Below the pieces are notes generated by a model. The model saw only the letters and a program-made list of their open reading frames with translations. It ran no database searches and was not told the DNA's origin. Position numbers and translations under genes: made by a program. This document shows positions 1 through 12,642 of a DNA stretch of 64,000 nt, one piece after another. Within the stretch, counting starts at the first letter, position 1. Each line of letters opens with the position of its first letter. The DNA is from Dimorphilus gyrociliatus (Eukaryota > Annelida > Polychaeta > Dinophilidae), in NCBI GenBank assembly GCA_904063045.1, contig CAJFCJ010000001.1, positions 937,501 to 1,001,500 on the forward strand, written 5' to 3'.

Positions 1-1440
1 ATAAAAAAGTTTACCTAAAAATATCTCAGATATTTCTTTGTTAAAAAGTTGTTTGTCATCTGTTTCTAACCAAAGTGAATGTAATCCGCTTATCTATAAA
101 AATAGATAAAATTTGTCGGAATTAGATAGTTATATTGAATAATTATATACTAAAATATAAAAAGTGCTATGTTTTTACTTAATTTTCCTCATCGATTCTA
201 ATAGATTTCTTATTTGAGGCATACATTCGTCCTTTATGACATTGAACCACAATAGTAAATCAATAAATCTATTAAAAGGGGTTTTTAGTATGACCTTTTA
301 TCTCCAAATTTATGGTTGTAATCTTGAAGTTAACAATCAGGATCTTTTTTTTTTATCTAAACTAACATCTGGCGTAGACAATAAAAAGAGAAACGAATTA
401 AATATAGTTTTAATGTTTATAAAAAAAAGAAAATACTGAATCGTATACAGTAAAAACTCGTCTTTGTTAAAAGGGGCAGGAGAAATGTTAATGGATGAAA
501 GACTAATAAAAGATTTTAGTAATAACCACTTACAATTCAAGATAGGAAAAAGATATTTCAGTTTTTTTTTTCTTTTTTCAGATAAGCTATTGTTTCGTAA
601 AAAAGGATTCTACAAGCTTTTCCACAAGAGTGATTACATTTGCCCTATAAATGAAAAGAGAGAGAAGAAAACTCTTTATGAAGTTTTATAATAAGTTGTT
701 ATTTCACTTTTATCAAAGAAGAATTATTGAAAAAAGGTTTTTTATTTCTCCATGAAAATTTAAAGGGTAAAGTTTTTTTAGCGTAATATAACTTGTATAA
801 TAACTAAAATTTTATCTATGAAACAAATATCAATGTTAACCTCTTTAAATATTCTATTCTTTTTCAGGTTATGAATTTGTTTTTATCTTATAATAGATAA
901 ACTCTTTTTAAAATGACTAAGCATAGATTTTATGAATAGTTTACAAAAAAAAAAAAAATACCCCTTCCTCTTCTCTGTCGTAAAAATAAAAATAAGGCCT
1001 TAATAAACATACTTAAGAAAGGAAAAAAACCACATAAATTCCATTCACTTGTAGTAGTAGTTAAATACTGTTAGAATAAAGTGTCATGCGCACATATAGC
1101 AAAACAAAATGTGTATTATATTTAAATATATATGTGTATGTATGTATGTAGTGTGTGTGTGTGTTTATATATGATATCTATAGTATTTACTAAGTAAAAT
1201 TTGGTGCTCTTGAGGTTATTATAAGCCTAATCTATGAATTATTTTTAAAAGATATAAAAGAGATATATATAATAATACAGACTATACATGTATAGAGAGT
1301 GATAGATATGTATTAATTACGTTATTAGAATATATTAACCTCATTTCAATCTTAACAGATATCTTTTGTATAGAAAATGTAAATAGTCAAGACATATAAG
1401 ATTTACCCCCCACTCCCTCCACTCTCCCTCAAAATATAAA

Positions 1441-1473
1441 TTATATATATATATATTAATATATATATATATT
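1441..1473. repeat. (TA)n microsatellite
   Basis: Two blocks of alternating TA interrupted by TTAAT. Simple sequence in intergenic DNA. Confidence 0.8.
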
Positions 1474-2010
1474 AGTATTTATAAAAAAAAAGTGTTCAAT
1501 TATAAAGACCTGACAACGACCACAAAACAAATTGTTATAAATAGGTTGAATGTGAAATAAAATGCAATTAAAATAATCGAATAGTGTATTATCTTAATAG
1601 AAAAAACAAGATACTGTATTCCGTAAAAAAATAGCAGATTGTTATACTGGCAAGATGTTTTATAAACCTATAAAAATGTACAGCATTTCCTATATTCCTT
1701 GGGTACTTGTTGACCAATTTTACACATATATACAGTATATATGTATACATATATACACTAATATATACATATTTTATATGTAATATATAAGAACAATTAG
1801 TAGTTGCTACGTATATTGCTTCTAGTTATTATATACTGTATATATGTATAATTTAGAAGACGGATATGACTAAACTGTCTGTATTTATACGAGATGGATT
1901 AAAAGTATACTGTTAAATTATGTTTAATTATTCTATCTATATACAAATTGCTATGTCTCTTATCTCTGAATGAGTGCAGAATTATAAATTATGTAAATTA
2001 TTGTGGGCAG

Positions 2011-2090
2011 CCTCAACCCCCCCTCCTTCCCCCTCCCCCCCAATCCCCACTCTTATTCCTTCTTCCTTCTTTCTCTTCTCTCTCCCAACT
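2011..2090. repeat. Pyrimidine-rich (C/T) tract
   Basis: About 80 bases almost wholly C and T on the plus strand, with C runs of up to seven, in otherwise AT-rich intergenic DNA. It could adopt H-DNA-like structure; no coding role is apparent. Confidence 0.7.
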
Positions 2091-2912
2091 ACATAAATTT
2101 TTCATAGCCTATTGAAATATTTAACAAAATGAAATATAAATTTATATATAAATAGATAGATAAAATATCATTCAATCTTTAACAATTTCAACTGTATACT
2201 TAAACTCAAAATTGCTTTAATTACGTAATTTCATTGTATCAAATGACTGTAGGCCCAAGTGGTCAAACAATGTGTTCGTTTAGTAATAAAATCCTTTTAA
2301 ACCCGACATGAATAATTCCAAACTGTTACTATACTATTTAAAAATTGCATATATTGCTTTTAAGAATTTTCTACTATTCAATTTTTATTTGTCAGTAGAC
2401 TTTTTTAAAAGCCGGACGTCTGAAAGAGGAAATTATACCAAACTCCAAAAACTTGGTTATTTGCTTATATTCAAAAAAGAAAAAGAATATAAAAATTTAA
2501 AGAATTCATAAGAACCTTCGATAAGTTGGGTTTTTTGTAACTGACGTATCTATAGATTTATGAAGAAAAAACGTTATCGATTAGCAAACAAAGAGTTCAA
2601 ATAAATCGAGTACAAAAAATATTGAACACAGTTAGAGACAATAAATACGAAGATAATCTAATCTTAGTCCCATATTATTTTAATACGGTTATTATTGAGA
2701 ATTTAGCGAGTTAGCTACATCTATGGTAATAGATATGTGCATCACACAGCCATGAATAAGGATCTCTTGTTTATAATAAGAACTTTATTATATTTATAGA
2801 TTTCTTCTCTTCCACTTGCTTTTCTCTCTTCTTCCCAATTGTAGATGTGATTTCAGAACAAATTATTAAAAACAAGGCAGATTTAATGATAAAAGGTTTC
2901 CACCAGGAACAT

Positions 2913-4416
2913 TCACAGATAAACCAGAACTGTTCCTTTAATAGTTGCTCTACAATAGGGACACAACGAAGTCTCTTCACTGATAATGTTTATTGAACAT
3001 TCGTTGCAGGCGATAAGATGTTTGCAGGGCAAAAATAGTGTGTCTCTTTTTTTCGAAAAGCATAGTTTACACAAACCCTGTTCGTCTTCCTTATTGATAT
3101 CTTGCATATCTATTGAAAACATTTCTAGTATCAAAAATTGATAGCAAAACGATTTATTTTTCATTACCTTGAGGTAAGATATTAGTTTCTTGAATTGATA
3201 TAGCTTCCTCATTTAACGAAACGTTTTGCATTTCTTCATTCATTCTCTCTCTTAATCGATCCTGAAGGTATTTGCAGTTTCGGTGGTGTCTTTTATATTT
3301 TTAACAAATGGTAAGAAAGAATATTAGAAAGATTAATATAGGAATTAAATAAGCATTCTTACCGTTCATGTTCTCTTAGAGGATCGTCTTGTGGTTCCCA
3401 ATTAAATAATCTCAAACCGCACCAAAAGCATTGTACAATATCGTATGTCCCTTCTAGGAAAAGAAAAATCGAAATTTATAGTAACTATATAATGACTGAT
3501 ATTTTCTAAGAATAGAAATACAATACTTAGAAAAAAGAATCCCGCCTTGGCTAAATCTTTTGGTTTTTGAGGTATCGATGAAGACCAATATTCGAATGTT
3601 TCTAAGCGCTTTATGAATAAACTTTTCGATGGAGTTCCTGGTTTCATATTTGAATATGCAATCTCCTCTGAAGAAATTTTCTCTAACATTGGCTGATCGT
3701 TAACGCCCAGTACCTCAGCAGCACTTTCAAACACGTGTATACCCATTTTCGGTTGATGATTCTATAAAATAGGAAACATAAAATTTTAATAGAAATTTCC
3801 TCGTGATTAATAACGAAATTGACTCATATCCTACCATTTTTACTATATTTTCATCAAAATTGTTAGTCACCATTGGACAATTTTCACTATGCCTCGCATG
3901 TTCCCCTCTCACAGTATCTGATGAATTCCATGATGTCAAGACTACTAAACAATAAACACACTGAACTCTATCAGACTCCTCAGGACCAATAAACACAAAA
4001 CCACATTTTGCAAGCTCGGGCGGACTTTGTGCATTTTTAGCTGACCAACTAATGAATGTCTTCAATCTATTAGATACAATGCTTAGATCTGCCTTTTGTA
4101 AGACTTCATTCACATTTATTGTAAACGGTTGAACATCTTGATGTAGATATTGACTATTATGAGTAATGTATAGTTTGTTAGCATTTGAACATTTTGGAGA
4201 TTCTGTTAAATGTTTCTTCAAAACTGCTTGCTCATTAAGAGTGTCTTCAATAGTCCAATCATTCACTACTAATTGACAACAATAGCATTTTATTTCAGTT
4301 CTTCTCCCAGTAAAATAAAATCCCATTATTGATAAATTCTTAAAGTTAAAATTTGAATGGGGAAAGAACGAAAAAGTGTTGAATCTATCAATGGTTGTTG
4401 AATAGTCATTGTCCAT
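2913..4416 (-). CDS. Inhibitor of apoptosis, three BIR domains plus RING
   Basis: Five exons join in phase: 4416-3835, 3761-3527, 3453-3363, 3289-3168, 3124-2913 (413 aa). BIR1 lies at about residues 10-76 (zinc ligands Cys44, Cys47, His69, Cys76), BIR2 at about 117-180 (Cys153, Cys156, His173, Cys180), and BIR3 is split over exons 2-4 and ends in REHERHHRNC. The C-terminal RING reads CKLCFSKKRDTLF...CKH...CNEC...CPYC, the C3HC4 pattern of IAP E3 ligases. In this family BIR domains bind caspases or IAP antagonists and the RING ubiquitinates partners. The order BIR-BIR-BIR-RING matches cIAP/XIAP, but no UBA or CARD domain fits in the short BIR3-RING linker. BIR1 has a longer Cys-to-His spacing than the usual x16, so it may not bind caspases normally. 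Assignment to a particular vertebrate paralogue is not possible. Confidence 0.9.
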
Positions 4417-5647
4417 TTTAGGAGGGTAATATAGTGTTGATTCTTTTTATAGGAAATTATACTTTTTTTAATTTATCTGTAACGATAAAAAGGCAAATAT
4501 AGAAAATTATCATTAGTTTGTTTAGTTGAAAAAGAACATTGTCGTGTATTTAACATAGAAAAGGTGAAAATATTATATTATATATATTGTATAATTAACA
4601 AAGAGAGTTCTACCCTTTGTTATTCGAAGAAGTGTGTTAGTATAGAAATATATTTCTCCTCAGTCAATTCAATAACAAATAACGACACCAAGACTACGTA
4701 AAAATACATCTAAATGAAAATTTTGTAGAGAAAATAGATAATAAGATAGAATTACAGCGTGAAAGGTAAAATACAACTAGTTTAGTTCGTAGTTCTAAAG
4801 ATCGACGTTTCGTTAGAAAACATTCTTTCCTCTGCAAAAACAGGTATTTTAGGTAAATTAAAAGAGATCGTTGACAAATATTCCAACATATTATCTTTTT
4901 TTTCCCATATATATATATATATATGTATATATAACCAGAGAACATAAAAATCCGCTATTTAGATTACTAATTTACCTATATGACGTATTTGGATGGTTCA
5001 ATACTTATTAGTAACCGATAAACAGATCGTATCGGTATAGACATTAATCGATATGAAGCGATTTATGTAGTTTACAACTAGGTCTAAAAATTAGCAATCT
5101 TTTTTTTTCGCTTCCGGTAAAGGTACCTTTAAACAATTTTTTATTTTCTTAATCATTTGATTGATAATGAGCTTATCGAATACTTTCTGCAAGTTGCACC
5201 AAGTTGTTTCCTGCAAGAGACTAATAACCAAAACAACTTTTGATTATATCGTAATTCAAACTGCGACCAATATACTTAAGTTACTTTTAATCATTCTAAT
5301 ACTTTAACTTTGTTTTATTTCTGGTATAGATTGTTGTGGACCCTAATAGCTAATTTATTTACGACTGATCTGACAAATTGAAAACGTACTTTCTAAATAA
5401 AATCCTTTCTAATTCGGCTTTTAACTTAAACAATGCCTATATACTGTCTCATAAATGACCCAAAAACAAATTTGTTCTATAAATAAGCGTCACCGAGCCG
5501 TTTATTTACAATATTGTGTACCAGATGACATTACTTGTTTCATAAACTCTTTATTGCCTTGCATGTCCTGGAAATAGCAAGCGGCAAAATAACACAATGA
5601 CCTGATAATTAAACATGACAAAGTCTATGATGAAACAAGAAAAAAAA
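4417..5647. other. Intergenic, no gene seen
   Basis: 5' flank of the minus-strand IAP gene, then the 3' flank of PSME3. It is AT-rich with a TA microsatellite near 4907-4934. The open frame at 4694-4945 translates the TA repeat (an alternating Ile-Tyr run) and is rejected as a gene. Confidence 0.6.
4907..4934. repeat. (TA)n microsatellite
   Basis: Uninterrupted AT dinucleotides apart from a single TG. Confidence 0.8.
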
Positions 5648-6662
5648 TCAATATAGGTTTTCTGCGTTACACGAACGTGGCTTCTTAATCTTGTCGATAT
5701 TCTTTAGTATCATGTCGTGCAAACTGCACTGTAAGAATTGAAAAAAAAAATGTAAATTTATTATTTTGTTAGATATTTATACATATATATATATACTTAA
5801 AATAGAACTCTTACGTAATGATTTCGAAGCTCACACACTACAAGTCTTAGACTCAGAAATTCCTTTTCGTCAAGTTCCTGAATAGCTCGTCTATAATCTT
5901 GAACGTGTGGGTATTTCGCAAGTTTCGTGACAATTTTGGCTCGAGTTAAGAAATATCTAGAGACCTGATCAAGGTACGTCGCTGCGTCAGATTCTACTTG
6001 TCGAGCTTCGGCTATTGTATCCTCTTGTATAGATACACCGAAATTATTACCGTCTTCTATTCTTGGTATCAAATATGTTATCCACATTTTTATTTGATTT
6101 GCGTGTTCGATTAGCTAGATGTAATGAAAAGTAATGACTTAATAAAAATTTTCTTGAATTTTATAGCAATTACATCTCTTAACAACGGCTTAACTTGGTC
6201 AATAAGTTTCGATAATGGTTCATTACAAGTTACTTCTCCATTCGGTAAAGCATAAACTTTACTGCCTGTAAAGAGAAAGTGTTTTAGAGGACTTGTCATT
6301 GTTTATTTATGTATAACCTTCTAAGCTATTATCCAATTTCAATTTCTTTGCTGCTGGTCCATCATTTTCCAACAAACAGTTGGATGGATGTGGCACATTT
6401 AAGTCGACTACAAAGTCATTCACTGAGTTTATACTTAACTGCTCCGTCTTGACCGTAAAAAAAGAGTTTTACTTCAAAGTACGAAATAATTGTATTATTA
6501 CTACTTACGCGCATCAAATTATCGAGAAAAACAACCTTGTTAGGAAAAACATCTTTGACGAGAACCTCGGCCTGTAACATTTTCAGCCCAGATAAAATTT
6601 CCGTGTGAAAATATGTATAAGATAAATACCTCTCTTTTTACTCTATTTTTGTAATCTTCAAC
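5648..6662 (-). CDS. PSME3: Proteasome activator complex subunit 3 (REG-gamma/PA28-gamma), 5' end not located
   Basis: Exons 6662-6630, 6571-6509, 6447-6318, 6265-6174, 6114-5815 and 5728-5648 join in phase. The C-terminal half is nearly diagnostic: LIPRIEDGNNFGVSIQE, then YLDQVSRYFLTRAKIVTKLA, YPHVQDYRRA, LHDMILKNI, and a tail ending NAENLY just before TGA. This is the four-helix domain whose C-terminus docks onto the 20S proteasome; the activation loop falls in the LRNHY/CSLHDM area. An internal segment DGPAAKKLKLD corresponds to the variable loop and resembles a nuclear localisation signal, which fits the nuclear PA28-gamma branch. The family forms heptamers that open the 20S gate independently of ATP and ubiquitin. 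The first coding exon, a short one encoding about ten residues in relatives, was not found; the in-frame codon before exon 6662 is a stop, so a further upstream exon must exist. Confidence 0.9.
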
Positions 6663-7642
6663 CTAAATAGACATACAAATTCATATTAGTATAGTACATA
6701 TAATCAAGAATACGTTAATATAACGAAATTAAAAATCCCAGCGAAAAAAACCACGCCGCTAATGTATTAGAAAAGCAAACGCTTTTAGTTAAAAAACATA
6801 TATTTTATTTCATTTAAGATATACATGTTCACCAACTAACATTCTTGTTTGGTACGAAAGACATATTTGTTGAATTTTCAGATTATATTTCGAAAGATAA
6901 TTTCGTTTAATTTCTAGTGAGCAAAACACTTAACTCACCAACTATACCAGTTTACCCTTAGGGGTGAAGCGGGAAAGTTTCGAAGATTTAGTCTAATTGA
7001 AATGATAAGACAAAAAACAAAACGGACACTGTTTCGATAAGTCGCATTGTTCGGTGATAAAACTTTGATCACGAGCAGTTTAAACAAACGTTTCATTCGA
7101 TAGTCGAACATAAAAAGTGCTTCCTGAAGACATAAAAGCGCGACGCTATATCCATTATGTAAAATGAATCGAAATCGCTTTTTGCGCTCGAAAATATTCG
7201 ATCTGCTTCATAATTCAATCGTTTAATGGATATCGCGCTGACAACGGTTTTTCACAGCAGTTTTTATACTGTGCGCGATTTCTTTATACAATTGAGACTT
7301 TTTTGGATCGTATAACGTAATCGATAGAGCGTGTAAAGCCTACTAGCATAATAATAGGCGTGGAATGTTTTTAATTTGTGGAGTTTCTAATTCACGTCAT
7401 GTTTCATTTATTGTCCACTGACTAATCAATGCATCACTATATAAGTACTTCTCATTGATTGTACTCGTGTACCTATTCGGGGCCGTATTGACCCAAGGTT
7501 CCAAACAGGCCAGGAATGAGCATAACGCTTCCGACAAGAGTTTCCTAGAGGAAATTTCACGGCAAATATCGTTCAGGATCATGGAACCATGCACTTTTTC
7601 AACTCGCTCCCTCTGCCGGTTGTGTGATTTTCAGTGTCTCGC
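6663..7642. promoter_or_regulatory. Divergent promoter region, PSME3 (-) / ZSWIM (+)
   Basis: About 1 kb between the first located PSME3 exon and the ZSWIM start. From about 7000 onward the base composition is less AT-rich and contains repeated CG dinucleotides (GCGCGAC, ATCGCG, TGCGCTCG), unlike the flanking introns. That is compatible with a shared bidirectional promoter and the missing first PSME3 exon. No individual transcription-factor site was assigned with confidence. Confidence 0.4.
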
Positions 7643-10600
7643 ATGGCGTCGGCAATTAAACGAGCGCGTAGAAATTCGCAAAATTCACCACCGAAAATCG
7701 CGCATCAGCCACTCTCTATGCTCGATGCCGCCGCCAAAGTGGTCGCCGCTCACATTCCTTTCCAATATGTCGAAGATAATACGTCGAGAATACCCGAACC
7801 GGTTGAAAATCGAATTGTGTATTGGTCATTTCCGAGGAATGAGGCGGATATTCGGCTATACTCTTCCTTTTCAAAGACCGAACACGGTCGGATCCCTTTT
7901 ATAGAAGGTCAAACTATTCTGGAACGGGGCGGCGTGCGCGACGCGCTGCAAATAGGTGAGTCAATATGATGTATAAATTATGCTATTTTTCTCTATTGTT
8001 GCCAGCTAACATAAAATCTTCGAATACTTAAAATAACTATCTTTCGATATTATTCCCGCATACTCTCTTTCCAATATGGCGACATCATGAAAAATTGCTG
8101 CAATTAACCATTGAGAGAAAATGTTTAGTACGGGCGATTTAAATTACGTAGATGGCGCTGCCGATGGATTATATCAATAAAGCTATTGTCAATCAATAGC
8201 CAAACTGCACGCCTTGCAATAAAATAGAAAATTTCGGACAGTAAAAATGGCTAGGGGAGTGAATCGATAAGATTTATGTAAAACGCGTGCACAGCACGCG
8301 ATGCAGTCGCGTTTTCTAACCCAACTGCATTGATTCGCGTCTGCGTCAGCCTGCAGCAACAGTTGCGATAGGCTGCCCTTTGGGAACTATTTTTTGTTCG
8401 TATTGTTTTTATTTCTGGGGTGGCGAATTTATGATGTCGGTTGTAATTAATTGTCCTTGCACTTGGCAAGGTCGGTCCAACGAAAAAAACCCCAGTGCTG
8501 CCTGTTATTTTATGTAATTATCGATCTTCTCGAGTGCGGTTATAGGCGTGAAAAGCTTCTTAATAAAAAATTCTTATCATTGTTCATCTCTTTCGTTTCT
8601 GAAAGGTTTTCACCTGAGCGGAACTGTGCAGGATGAAGAGAGAACCTACTCCGTTTCAATAACCTTCGATAGGTACTGTATAAAAAAAGTTCAATTCAAG
8701 TACGATCTTTGTTTTATGTTATTTTGTTTTTTTTTCGACCTTAGATGTAAAATTACGTCCGTTAATTGCCCGTGTTCGAATCGTGACATATTCTGGTGCT
8801 CTCATATCGTTGCTCTAGCCTTATTTAGGATGCGAACGCCCGAAGACGTTCAATCAAGATCCCCCATATCAGGTAAACGAAACTCTAGACTCTTTTTATC
8901 ACTAAAAATCGAAGTAACGTATCGTATGTTCACAGAAACTCTCCTCCAAATGGACAGAGAGCAACTTCAAAAGTTCGCGCAGTATTTGATTTCGCACCAC
9001 CACACGCAAGTATTGCCCACAGCGCAAAAGCTAGCCGACGATATTTTAGAGATGTCGTCGGTGATTAATCAAGTTCGAGGTAGGATTTTTACGGCACATG
9101 ACTCTTTAATGACAAAATTATATATTCAGGAGCGCCAGATCCAACAGCAGGTGCTAGTGTTGATTCAAACAACGCATGGCATTTGGATGAGGACGAACTA
9201 CGCGAGCAAGTCAAGACAAATTTATGTTATGCTGAAAAAAGCTACCAGTGCAAACACCACCAGCAAAAACTCAATTGTATATTCAATAAAGTGCGCGAGA
9301 TGCTTCAGTCTAGAGACGGTAATGGTTCTAGAATGCTGTCGTTAATTACTGAACAATTCTTACTCGATCCGAGACTCTCATTATATAAATCTCAGCCCAT
9401 GCCCGATAAACTTCGACGGTTGTGGGATGAATTAGCATGTTTATGGGTTTTTGTTGTACTTAATCCAACAGCGATTTCTCAGGATCGTGATGAGTGGGCA
9501 ACCAATTTTGAAGAATGGAACTCCATAGACGGTTGTCCACCAGAAGATCCACAACTGCCTACTAATACTCAAAACGGTGGGTTAATTAGTTCCCGCGAGA
9601 CAGGATTAATAAGAAGTAGGGCTTTTCTCTTTACAGTACCCGCCAACGTGCGAGCAATATTTGCACGAGCGTTAGATGCCACTAAATTGATGTGGGATAA
9701 CGAAGCGTTGCAGGAGACGCTGCGATCGGACACCGGCAGTTCAGAGTATTTAGAAGAAGAATTAACGATAGCATCAGCGCGCGTAAACGCATTGCGTTGC
9801 CACGGTTACAAAACGGAAGCCCGCCGACTAGCTGTCGCCGTCGTCAGGGGAGTGAAGCGTCAAATTTGGCGACGCGTCGAACAGCACAAGCAATTCGGTA
9901 AGAAAGGTGGAAAGTATATCGGACAGCGAAAGTCACGACGCTTTTGTCAAGTTGCAGGAAGAAGTACCAGCTGCGAGTGCGGTTATAGTAGTATGGCGCC
10001 TTATAATGTCGACACGGCCTGTATGGGTAACCCGCTCAATCCGATTGGCTGCCTGTTTGATACGCTAATTGAAGTCTGTCTGGCCGATGGTGGCGACAGA
10101 GGTTTGCTTTGTTTGTAGAATCTCTTATAAAAGTATACCAAGCTTCTTTGTCTTTTCAGCCAATAGCGATGTGGATGTAGTCAATGATGATAAGAGTTAT
10201 AAACATACGGAGTTGCCCTCGGGCAGCGAAAACGACAGTTATCTAACTCTTGCCGTTCAAATTGCCATTTTTGGTACATTTTTTATTAATAAGGAAAATT
10301 AATGATGGCTATAAAAGTAAGACATATACTATAAACCTTTCCCCCCCATAGGCTTAGGTCAACAACGCATGAAATACTCTGGCTATAAAGAAACCGTAGC
10401 CAGGCAACAAGAAAAGGACTTGATACAGCTTCTCCGTAAAGTTCCGCTGGACGACCGTGTAATAGCTGCACTCCGAGATCAGGTTTCCTTAATGTTCGAC
10501 GGTGGTGCTGGTTCGGCTCTGGAAGCCCTAATCCATCCGGATTCAGCTCCGATCCATTATTTTGCCAAATTCCTCTTCCAAAGTCTCTTGCCGCACGATA

Positions 10601-11781
10601 ACGACTTGGCTTTCAAAGTCGGAATTCGAGCCCTGCGGCTGCCGCCCACGGAAACGGAAGCCGGTGACGACCCGATGAACTACGTCGAACAAAGGCAATG
10701 TGAATTGGCAACTGCCTTACTTGTTGCGGCTAATAGTGAACAGTTGGAAGACGTTTTAAGAGCCGTGCGATCGCATATGCATTCTCCATCGCAAATCTTT
10801 TCACTAGCTCAGCATGCCAAAACCGAATCAAATAGCGCCAGCGATCTGAAAAAAGCGGCCTTAGAATTGGGTCTGATAGTGTTAAAAAAGACGAAAAACA
10901 AATCTCATTGGCGCCGGTCAGAAATGGTTCGATGGGTTATTAAAACGTCCGCTCCAGATGCTGGGGACGGTGAACTTTTGAACGTTGGAAAGCAGTGGGA
11001 GGGTTGGTTAACAGCCGTCGAAGCTTGTAGCGTCTTATCACCTGTGTTAATGAGTTGCTCTGAAAATGGTGAGCGGCTGGCCATCCGCGTTGCTATGCAA
11101 TGTGCAGCCGACGATCCAGCACACTGCGCTTTATCGGCATTGACCATGTGTGAAAAGGATAATACAACTTTCTCTCAAGCTTTTGATCTAGTCGTCTCAG
11201 CTGCCAACCGATTACCAGCCTCTCAACTCTTTGCCATCGCCAGGTATTTGGATAGCCGAAATCAATCACGGAGGGCCTATGATATTGCTTTGTTAGCTCT
11301 AAAGGCTCTACGGATTGCCTACAACGAGGATGCTCATCCCGCTATAAGCGATATTCATTGGACTTGTAGTTTAGCAATGAGTTTAGGTAAAGGAGAACTA
11401 GCTCATGTGGTTCCGATACTCGTTGAAAATGTACATTGCGCCTCGGTATTAAGCGAAATTCTCAGACGTTGTACAATAGGCGGTCACGCACCACATCCGG
11501 CGCACGTGACTACAAGGGGACGGGCTCACGAAAGAGCTCCTCTAAGGCAATTGTTGGACGCGGCTATATGTGCTTATGTGAACACAACACACTCACGACT
11601 GGCTCATATCTCTCCTCGCCACTATGCTGATTTCGTCGACTTTTTGCAGACGGCCCAACACACTTTCGCTATGGCGCCAGACGGACCTTTACAGTTTGCC
11701 GCCCTCATCGACAATATGAGATTGGTCTATAAAGGCAAGAAAAAATTGATGGCGTTAATAAAGGATAGATTCAATATGTAA
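7643..11781 (+). CDS. ZSWIM5/6: Zinc finger SWIM-type protein, ZSWIM5/6-like
   Basis: Nine exons in phase: 7643-7955, 8606-8672, 8745-8872, 8936-9079, 9130-9576, 9637-9897, 9958-10101, 10160-10273, 10352-11781 (1015 aa). The N-terminus carries RIPEPVENRIVYWSFPRNE, followed by the SWIM zinc site in exon 3 (NCPCSNRDIFWCSHIVALAL, pattern CxCx(n)CxH). Long helical repeats follow and end with APLRQLLDA, INTTHSRL-like and HISPRHYADFVDFL segments plus YKGKKKLMALIKDRF, the conserved end of ZSWIM4/5/6. The human proteins have been linked to neural development and to cullin-RING substrate recognition; the function here is inferred. The introns 9577-9636 and 9898-9957 are each 60 nt, a multiple of three, and stop-free, so they look coding if not removed. 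The first intron (about 650 bp) is long for this window. The start is the first ATG after an upstream acceptor-like TTTTCAG; a 5' non-coding exon is possible. Confidence 0.9.
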
Positions 11782-12642
11782 GGAAGAAAGATACAAAAAA
11801 AAGACACCGGTGCTCTTTCTAGCTATCTCTACTTGTAACTCTCTCTATCTATCTTTTCGCTCTCGCCAACAACACATGACCGTCGTTTTTTAGGTGCTTC
11901 GTTAATCTCCTAATTTGTCCAGGGTGTTTTGCGTGTGTGTTGCTTGAATGTGGAACGATTATGCAATTTCCGCGCTAGTCAACAATTCAACAATCGAAAG
12001 ACTGTGAATAAAGAATTATAAATAGTAATTTAAATGTTGCCATTTTTTTAGATGAATAGATTTTTCAATGTTGGCAAAACTTTTTGTTCGTGTCGTTTTT
12101 TTATACGAGTACAAATAACTTCAATATTTCGGAAAACACACCTGTTGCAATAAACACTAAAAGTTTATCATTAAAAACTAACTATTCCCGCCAAACCGGA
12201 AAACACGCAACCAGTCTTCGGAAATAGACTGGCTGTGGCTGTTTTGATGAGTCACCAGTCATATGACAAAGCTCGTGACCTGTGTTTATTTTCCAACAAA
12301 GCCTCATTTTTAACACAAGCGTCAAGAATATACAGTCGATTTCGATTTTGCCTGATCACAAGAGGTTTGTATATTAAAAATAAGCTATTGCTTGCCGTTA
12401 TAAATTATTACGTTTGCTGGGAGGCTTTGTTTACGCAAATCGATCACTTTACGGTCGTTGACTTGCAAAAAAAAAAAGAAAGGTTTAACCTATATTTTAA
12501 CCATGAAAACATATTTAAAATTAAAATGCTATATCTAGATAATTGAATTCATTATTTTATCGAAAACAATGTACATTTTGCACCTTTCATAAACAAAGAA
12601 CATTTTGTTTACAAACTAAAAGTTGTTTATTTATAGATCAAC
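11782..12642. other. ZSWIM 3' UTR and cathepsin L upstream region
   Basis: The first part is the ZSWIM 3' UTR with a canonical AATAAA at 12007-12012. The rest is the upstream region of cathepsin L. The open frame at 12235-12546 has no domain motif and is rejected. Confidence 0.6.
12007..12012 (+). terminator. Putative polyadenylation signal of ZSWIM
   Basis: AATAAA about 225 bases past the stop codon. Confidence 0.6.

Larger units (their letters stand above)
1..2912. other. AT-rich region without a recognised gene
   Basis: I see no coding exon here. The short open frames (for example 236-439, 464-691 and 2308-2511) are low-complexity, Lys/Phe/Leu-rich translations of AT-rich DNA with no domain motif and no convincing splice neighbours. 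The stretch holds simple repeats (TA runs near 1441-1473, TG near 1150-1165), a pyrimidine-rich tract near 2011-2090, and the 3' flank of the minus-strand IAP gene that ends at 2913. It may contain long 3' UTR or distal regulatory DNA, but nothing in the sequence proves that. Confidence 0.6.

Noticed and set aside
2011-2090. C-rich tract considered as a telomere-like or satellite repeat
   Set aside because: There is no regular repeat unit, only irregular C/T runs.
4694-4945. 83-codon minus-strand ORF
   Set aside because: It begins by translating the TA microsatellite into alternating Tyr and Ile and shows no domain, so it is a low-complexity frame.
7455-7904. 149-codon plus-strand ORF over the ZSWIM first exon
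   Set aside because: It overlaps the ZSWIM exon in another frame; the ZSWIM frame carries the conserved IPEPVENRIVYWSFPR sequence, this one has no similarity I recognise.
12235-12546. 103-codon plus-strand ORF upstream of cathepsin L
   Set aside because: No motif, low-complexity Lys/Phe/Asn-rich end, and no splice partner; treated as upstream intergenic DNA.
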